A DNA stretch of 64,000 bases from Cladorhizidae sp. MBARI D1340-BT2 (taxonomy: Eukaryota > Porifera > Demospongiae > Poecilosclerida > Cladorhizidae): NCBI GenBank assembly GCA_028752905.1, contig JAQNBH010000013.1, forward strand, positions 13,047,816 through 13,111,815, read 5' to 3'. Both the position numbers and the translations under genes were made by a program. The notes beneath the pieces are model-generated. The model was not told the DNA's origin and ran no database searches. It saw nothing but the letters and a program-made list of their open reading frames with translations. Below, piece by piece: positions 57,516 to 64,000 of this stretch (the stretch's first letter is position 1; each line of letters opens with the position of its first letter).

Positions 57516-58190
57516 ACTATATATATATAGGCATTTAAATAAACTAAACTTTTATCCCTAACCCACACTAATACTCTTATCTTCACTCTGACCCTTATAT
57601 GCAAATCATATTCTTATACACCAAGCACACACATTCATTGTGACACATCTCACTTGAGAATCTGTAACCTTAAAACAAATTAATCGCTTAATGAAAATAA
57701 GGAGTCTCTCGTGCAATTGTAATTGCTATATACTTGTGTGCAAGTTATGCCTGGGGGAAAGAAGTCTTTAAGGATCTACCCGTCAAGATGTATTCTGCAT
57801 TTTCTGAAAACAGCCGCAATTTTTAATTTGACTTCACTTCTACACAAGCTGTAGGTATTCAAGTGGATCCGACTAAACACACTAACACATGAAACTTACA
57901 CCAGCTGACTCAACGAGTGATAATCTTACATACATGTATGTAATAGTTGACCACCTTGACGAAGCATTCAAGATACGCTGGAAGTGTTTCGGAACGAAAC
58001 AGATCAAGTGAAGTGCAGGACTTTACATGTTTAAATTCTGGGGTGAAATCTGTTTGCGAGAAGCACACTAAATGCTGACATGTCAAGTTTTCCGCATTCC
58101 GATGTCCAGCCACAGTCTTGTGCAAGATCGTGCGTTTCTCACGCATCTCAGAGTTTTTCCTCTAACACAAACATAAATAAATCACAACGT
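57516..58190. other. Possible minus-strand short open frame, otherwise nothing recognised
   Basis: A 78-codon minus-strand frame (58146-57910) starts MREKRTILHKTVAGHRN with mixed composition. It could be an exon but matches no family I know. The rest has no motif. Confidence 0.35.
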
Positions 58191-58195
58191 TTTTA

Positions 58196-59454
58196 GCAAC
58201 CAAGGATTAGGCTGAGTGCACGAAGCAAGCGCCCAAGTACGCACATCGATTATGTTGAAAATGTTTGTGAAATGGACGAGAAGGATAGAGAGAGCGATGA
58301 CAAGAAGGATAGGAAGAGCGATGATGAGAAGGACAGGAAGAGCGATGATGAGAAGGACAGGAAGAGTGATGACGAGAAGGACAGGAAGAGCGATGACGAG
58401 AAGGACAGGAAGAGCGATGACGAGAAGGACAGGAAGAGCGATGACGAGAAGGATAGGAAGAGCGATGACGAGAAGGATAGGAAGAGCGATGACGAGAAGT
58501 ATAGGAAGAGTGATGATGAGAAGGACAGGAAGAGCGATGACGAGAAGGACAGGAAGAGCGATGACGAGGACAGGAAGAGCGATGAGAAGGACAGGAAGAG
58601 CGATGACGAGAAGGACAGGAAGAGCGATGATGAGAAGGACAGGAAGAACGATGACGAGAAGGACAGGAAGAGCGATGACGAGAAGGACAGGAAGAGCGAT
58701 GATGAGAAGGACAGGAAGAGCGATGACGAGAAGGACAGGAAGAGCGATGACGAGAAGGACAGGAAGAGCGATGACGAGAAGGACAGGAAGAGTGATGATG
58801 AGAATGATAGGTAGGAAGAGCGATGACGAGAATGATAGGAAGAGCGATGACGAGAATGATAGGTAGGAAGAGCGATGACTAGAATTATAGGAAGAGCGAT
58901 GACGAGAATGATAGGTAGGAAGAGCGATGACTAGAATGATAGGAAGAGCGATGATGAGAATGATAGGTAGGAAGAGCGATGACTAGAATGATAGGAAGAG
59001 CGATGACGAGAATGATAGGTTGGAAGAGCGATGACGAGAATGATAGGAAGAGCGATGACGAGAATGATAGGTAGGAAGAGCGATGACGAGAATGATAGGA
59101 AGAGCGATGACGAGAATGATAGGTAGGAAGAGTGATGACGAGAATGATAGGAAGAGCGATGACGAGAAGGACAGGAAGAGCGATGACGAGGACAGGAAGA
59201 GCGATGACGAGAAGGACAGGAAGAGTGATGACGAGAAGGACAGGAAGAGCGATGAAGAGAAGGATAGAAAGAGCAATGAAGAGAAGGACAGGAAGAGCAA
59301 TGAAGAGAAGGACAGGAAGAGCGATGACAAGAAGGACAGGAAGAACGATGAAGAGAAGGATAGTAAGAGCGATGACGATCCATTTGCAAGCTTGAATGGA
59401 GCTGGTCGACAACAATTATTGAAACAACATGCAGAGCTAGCTATATCATCTTGA
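58196..59454 (+). CDS. Gene fragment with coding 24-bp minisatellite (DEKDRKSD repeats)
   Basis: After a candidate acceptor (TTTTTAG, ending 58195) the frame reads RIRLSARSKRPSTHIDYVEN and CEMDEKD, then enters tandem 8-residue units DEKDRKSD until a TAG at 58812. After a frame-disrupted middle part, the repeats resume in another frame (about 59130) and exit into non-repetitive DDPFASLNGAGRQQLLKQHA plus a few residues and a TGA at 59452. Sensible unique sequence on both sides suggests a real, highly charged protein. The middle disruption could be allele decay, a sequencing artefact or an intron. I cannot name the protein. Confidence 0.5.
58275..59378. repeat. 24-bp minisatellite with 52-bp higher-order section
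   Basis: Unit GACGAGAAGGACAGGAAGAG plus CGAT, about 45 copies. Between about 58800 and 59130 the array becomes an alternating 24 + 28 bp pattern: a TAGG (once TTGG) insertion recurs about seven times, at 52-bp spacing, and introduces stops. Two units lack one codon. Confidence 0.95.
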
Positions 59455-59843
59455 CTGACTCCATTGCAAATGACACTCAACGTCAGATTCTTGTACTTAC
59501 AGTTAACCAGACTGGTGAACTCAGTTTTGCTCTAGCATCACAATAGTAAGCCTTGGATCAAATATTACAACAGCATTAGCATTAAATTTCAGACCCAAGC
59601 TTCAAGCATGGAAAAATGTGCTTTCAATTACTATCAAATTTTGGATAAGTGGCTTCAATTTCCACTTTCCAAGTTTGGATAAGGGAACCTTGGATAAGGG
59701 ATTAATTTTCCTACGAGGACTGTAATCACACAATAAAAAATGACCTTCATATGAGTCTATTTATCTATTTACAGCAAAAATGTCTTAAGAACACAATGAT
59801 ATCCACTTAGGGATTTATAAAATGTACTGACAGTTCCATATTA
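59455..59843. other. No recognisable gene; convergent intergenic or 3' UTR sequence
   Basis: Lies between the convergent ends of the minisatellite gene (plus) and the CD225 exon (minus). No motif was recognised. Confidence 0.5.
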
Positions 59844-60017
59844 CTAGTAGTAATAATACGAATCATGGTTAAACTCCGAGGAGAAGTAGACCTTGAGAGC
59901 AAACACCATTATGATGAGGGTAGTCCCAAACACCACTGCAGCTGACCCCCAACTATAGGCTTGCTTAGAGGCTCTGAGTGCCCCCAGATAATCACCTCGT
60001 TTATACAGACGTTGCAC
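59844..60017 (-). CDS. C-terminal exon of a CD225/dispanin-family membrane protein
   Basis: After the acceptor GACCTCTCCAG (exon starts at 60017) the minus strand reads VQRLYKRGDYLGALRASKQA, then YSWGSAAVVFGTTLIIMVFA and LKVYF, ending YYYY and TAG at 59844. The pattern GDY.GA..AS..A..W followed by a hydrophobic helix is the second half of the CD225 (dispanin/IFITM) domain, a re-entrant plus transmembrane hairpin protein of plasma and endosomal membranes. The upstream exon with the first half must lie beyond the adjacent 39-bp satellite. The frame is short and intact. Confidence 0.75.
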   Translation of the reverse strand: MQRLYKRGDYLGALRASKQAYSWGSAAVVFGTTLIIMVFALKVYFSSEFNHDSYYYY

Positions 60018-60226
60018 CTGGAGAGGTCAGCAAAGAAAATATCAAGTACATGTACATATAAGAACAAGACAAAGCTGCAAGATCCCCCCCCCCCCGCCTC
60101 AAAGAGGCGTGGCATCCAATGCCTACCATTTACATTGCATCCTACATGTGAGCGAGATGATAGGCTAGTTCAGAATGTGTCATTCACTTAGCTTATTGTA
60201 TTGTTCCTTTGCATTACGCTATCAAA

Positions 60227-63200
60227 TACTAGCCACCCAAGTGCTGTCTGTAGAGCAAGATATATAATACTAGTCACCAGTGCTGTCTGTAGAGCAAGCT
60301 ATATAATACTATCCACCAGTGCTGTCTGTAGAGCAAGCTATATAATACTAGTCACCAGAGCTGTCTGTAGAGCAAGCTATATAATACTATCCACCAGTGC
60401 TGTCTGTAGAGCAAGCTATATAATACTAGCCACCAGTGCTGTCTGTAGAGCAAGCTATATAATACTAGTCACCAGTGTTGTCTGTAGAGCAAGCTATATA
60501 ATACTAGTCACCAGTGCTGTATGTAGAGCAAGCTATATAATACTAGCCACCAGTGTTGTCCGTAGAGCAAGCTATATAATACTAGTCACCAGTGCTGTCT
60601 GTAGAGCAAGCTATATAATACTAGCCATCAGTGCTGTCTGTAGAGCAAGCTATATAATACTAGTCACCAGTGCTGTATGTAGAGCAAGCTATATAATACT
60701 AGCCATCAGTGCTGTCTGTAGAGCAAGCTATATAATACTAGTCACCAGTGCTGTTTGTAGAGCAAGCTATATAATACTAGTCACCAGTGCTGTCTGTAGA
60801 GCAAGCTATATAATACTAGTCACCAGTGCTGTCTGTAGAGCAAGCTATATAATACTAGTCACCAGTGCTGTATGTAGAGCAAGCTATATAATACTAGCCA
60901 CAAGTGCTGTCTGTAGAGCAAGCTATATAATACTAGCCATCAGTGCTGTATGTAGAGCAAGCTATACAATACTAGTCACTAGTGCTGTCTGTAGAGCAAG
61001 CTATATAATACTAGTCACCAGTGCTGTCTGTAGAGCAAGCTATATAATACTAGCCACCAGTGCTGTCTGTAGAGCAAGCTATATAATACTAGTCACCAGT
61101 GCTGTCTGTAGAGCAAGCTATATAATACTAGTCACCAGTGCTGTCTGTAGAGCAAGCTATATAATACTAGTCACCAGTGCTGTATGTAGAGCAAGCTATA
61201 TAATACTAGCCACCAGTGCTGTCTGTAGAGCAAGCTATATAATACTAGCCACTGTCTGTAGAGCAAGCTATATAATACTAGTCACCAGTGCTGTCTGTAG
61301 AGCAAGCTATATAATACTAGTCACCAGTGCTGTATGTAGAGCAAGCTATATAATACTAGCCACCAGTGCTGTCTGTAGAGCAAGCTATATAATACTAGCC
61401 ACCTACAGTGCTGTATGTAGAGCAAGCTATATAATACTAGTCACCAGTGCTGTATGTAGAGCAAGCTATATAATACTAGCCATCAGTGCTGTATGTAGAG
61501 CAAGCTATATAATACTAGCCACCAGTGCTGTCTGTAGAGCAAGCTATATAATACTAGTCACCAGTGCTGTATGTAGAGCAAGCTATATAATACTAGCCAC
61601 CAGTGCTGTCTGTAGAGCAAGCTATATAATACTAGTCACCAGTGTTGTCTGTAGAGCAAGCTATATAATACTAGCCACCAGTGCTGTCTGTAGAGCAAGC
61701 TATATAATACTAGTCACCAGTGCTGTCTGTAGAGCAAGCTATATAATACTAGTCACCAGTGTTGTCTGTAGAGCAAGCTATATAATACTAGTCACCAGTG
61801 CTGTATGTAGAGCAAGCTATATAATACTAGCCACCAGTGCTGTCTGTAGAGCAAGCTATATAATACTAGTCACCAGTGCTGTCTGTAGAGCAAGCTATAT
61901 AATACTAGTCACCAGTGCTGTCTGTAGAGCAAGCTATATAATACTAGTCACCAGTGCTGTCTGTAGAGCAAGCTATATAATACTAGCCATCAGTGCTGTA
62001 TGTAGAGCAAGCTATATAATACTAGCCACCAGTGTTGTCTGTAGAGCAAGCTATATAATACTAGTCACCAGTGCTGTATGTAGAGCAAGCTATATAATAC
62101 TAGTCACCAGTGCTGTCTGTAGAGCAAGCTATATAATACTAGTCACCAGTGCTGTCTGTAGAGCAAGCTATACAATACTAGTAATCAGTGCTGTATGTAG
62201 AGCAAGCTATATAATACTAGTCACCAGTGCTGTATGTAGAGCAAGCTATATAATACTAGTCACCAGTGCTGTATGTAGAGCAAGCTATATAATACTAGCC
62301 ATCAGTGCTGTATGTAGAGCAAGCTATATAATACTAGCCACCAGTGCTGTCTGTAGAGCAAGCTATATAATACTAGCCACCAGTGCTGTATGTAGAGCAA
62401 GCTATATAATACTAGCAAGTGCTGTCTGTAGAGCAAGCTATATAATACTAGCCACTGTCTGTAGAGCAAGCTATATAATACTAGTCACCAGTGCTGTATG
62501 TAGAGCAAGCTATATAATACTAGTCACCAGTGCTGTATGTAGAGCAAGCTATATAATACTAGTCACCAGTGCTGTATGTAGAGCAAGCTATATAATACTA
62601 GTCACCAGTGCTGTCTGTAGAGCAAGCTATATAATACTAGTCACCAGTGTTGTCTGCAGAGCAAGCTATATAATACTAGCCACCAGTGCTGTCTGTAGAG
62701 CAAGCTATATAATACTAGTCACCAGTGCTGTCTGTAGAGCAAGCTATATAATACTAGCCACCAGTGCTGTATGTAGAGCAAGCTATATAATACTAGTCAC
62801 CAGTGCTGTCTGTAGAGCAAGCTATATAATACTAGTCACCAGTGCTGTCTGTAGAGCAAGCTATATAATACTAGTCACCAGTGCTGTATGTAGAGCAAGC
62901 TATATAATACTAGTCACCAGTGCTGTCTGTAGAGCAAGCTATATAATACTAGCCATCAGTGCTGTCTGTAGAGCAAGCTATATAATACTAGCCACCCAAG
63001 TGTTGTCTGTAGAGCAAGCAATATAATACTAGTCACCAGTGCTGTCTGTAGAGCAAGCTATATAATACTAGCCATCAGTGCTGTCTGTAGAGCAAGCTAT
63101 ATAATACTAGCCATCAGTGCTGTCTGTAGAGCAAGCTATATAATACTAGTCACCAGTGCTGTATGTAGAGCAAGCTATATAATACTAGCCATCAGTGCTG

Positions 63201-64000
63201 TCTGTAGAGCAAGCTATATAATACTAGCCACCAGTGCTGTCTGTAGAGCAAGCTATATAATACTAGTCACCAGTGCTGTCTGTAGAGCAAGCTATATAAT
63301 ACTAGCCACCAGTGCTGTCTGTAGAGCAAGCTATATAATACTAGCCATCAGTGCTGTCTGTAGAGCAAGCTATATAATACTAGCCACCAGTGCTGTCTGT
63401 AGAGCAAGCTATATAATACTAGTCACCAGTGCTGTCTGTAGAGCAAGCTATATAATACTAGCCACCAGTGCTGTCTGTAGAGCAAGCTATATAATACTAG
63501 TCACCAGTGCTGTCTGTAGAGCAAGCTATATAATACTAGCTACCAGTGCTGTCTGTAGAGCAAGCTATATAATACTAGTCACCAGTGCTGTCTGTAGAGC
63601 AAGCTATATAATACTAGCCATCAGTGCTGTCTGTAGAGCAAGCTATATAATACTAGTCACCAGTGCTGTCTGTAGAGCAAGCTATATAATACTAGTCACC
63701 AGTGCTGTATGTAGAGCAAGCTATATAATACTAGTCACCAGTGCTGTCTGTAGAGCAAGCTATATAATACTAGTCACCAGTGCTGTATGTAGAGCAAGCT
63801 ATATAATACTAGTCACCAGTGCTGTCTGTAGAGCAAGCTATATAATACTAGTCACCAGTGTTGTCTGTAGAGCAAGCTATATAATACTAGTCACCAGTGC
63901 TGTATGTAGAGCAAGCTATATAATACTAGTCACCAGTGCTGTCTGTAGAGCAAGCTATATAATACTAGCCATCAGTGCTGTCTGTAGAGCAAGCTATATA
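60227..64000. repeat. 39-bp satellite array, continues past window end
   Basis: About 97 head-to-tail copies of a 39-bp unit, GTCACCAGTGCTGTCTGTAG then AGCAAGCTATATAATACTA. Common variants are GCCACC or GCCATC at the start and CTGTATG or TTGTCTG in the middle. Two units lack 6 bp (near 61246 and 62450), and two carry an extra base (CCCAAGTG, at about 60232 and 62995). Since 39 is divisible by three, a 941-codon frame (60201-63026) runs through it; I treat that as a by-product. Confidence 0.97.

Noticed and set aside
58216..58866. Arg/Met-rich alternative frame through the 24-bp repeats
   Set aside because: It is an off-frame reading of the same minisatellite. The DEKDRKSD frame is preferred because it joins plausible unique sequence.
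58885..59480. Long minus-strand Ser/Leu/His-rich frames over the minisatellite
   Set aside because: Antisense readings of the 24-bp repeat with no flanking coding support.
60201..63026. A 941-codon open frame of 13-residue repeats
   Set aside because: The unit is 39 bp, a multiple of three, and happens to lack stops. The frame begins just outside the array and ends at a one-base insertion, and the array continues unchanged beyond it. It looks like a satellite, not a protein.
60227..64000. CRISPR-like array
   Set aside because: Repeats are directly adjacent with no unique spacers, and the context is animal DNA.

Overview
This is eukaryotic, metazoan nuclear DNA, AT-rich and dominated by repeats. 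Nothing in it is organised like a bacterial, phage or organelle genome. The recognisable host exons are animal-type: a discoidin (F5/8 C) domain with a Thr/Pro-rich stalk and transmembrane exon, a CD225/dispanin C-terminal exon, and a broken TRIM-type RING/B-box/NHL gene. The mobile elements are Ty3/gypsy, BEL/Pao, Penelope-like, LINE, hAT, pogo-like and Harbinger-like. This fits a marine invertebrate. A sponge or another early-branching animal is my best guess, as an inference only.

Layout. 1-4.1 kb: weak, mostly unidentifiable remnants. 4.12-8.9 kb: a Ty3/gypsy element (element 1) with a 5' LTR and a broken gag-pol, cut off in RNase H. 8.98-10.9 kb: a TRIM-NHL pseudogene. 11.5-23.3 kb: a three-level nest, in which a decayed minus-strand BEL/Pao element contains a full-length gypsy element (element 2, 11768-20913, 5-bp target duplication) whose 3' LTR contains a hAT transposon (17451-20798). 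23.3-23.8 kb: a LINE reverse-transcriptase fragment. 24.0-27.5 kb: a 67-bp satellite array split by a non-autonomous hAT-like element with an 8-bp target duplication.

28.9-44.9 kb: a minus-strand host gene with four phase-compatible exons (discoidin, stalk, transmembrane plus tyrosine-rich tail). Its introns hold a young gypsy element (element 3, 30514-36215), a pogo-like remnant and several Penelope-like fragments, two of them head-to-head. 45-50 kb: little recognisable. 50.08-51.0 kb: a dead paralogue of the receptor transmembrane exon joined to a different gypsy integrase fragment. 52-53.3 kb: an unidentified coding remnant. 54-55.5 kb: two LINE 3' remnants. 56.77-57.51 kb: a Harbinger-like MITE. 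58.2-59.45 kb: a coding 24-bp minisatellite in a plus-strand gene. 59.84-60.02 kb: the CD225 exon on the minus strand. 60.2-64.0 kb: a 39-bp satellite that runs off the window.

All three large gypsy elements have integrase upstream of reverse transcriptase. That is the inverted pol order of the Gmr1-like group, whose gag is the known source of the vertebrate SCAN domain. All three carry a primer-binding site matching the 3' end of tRNA-Leu. I see no wholly new molecular system. The most informative items are the Gmr1-like family, the discoidin receptor gene model, the hammerhead-like motifs near the Penelope-like fragments, and the two minisatellites.
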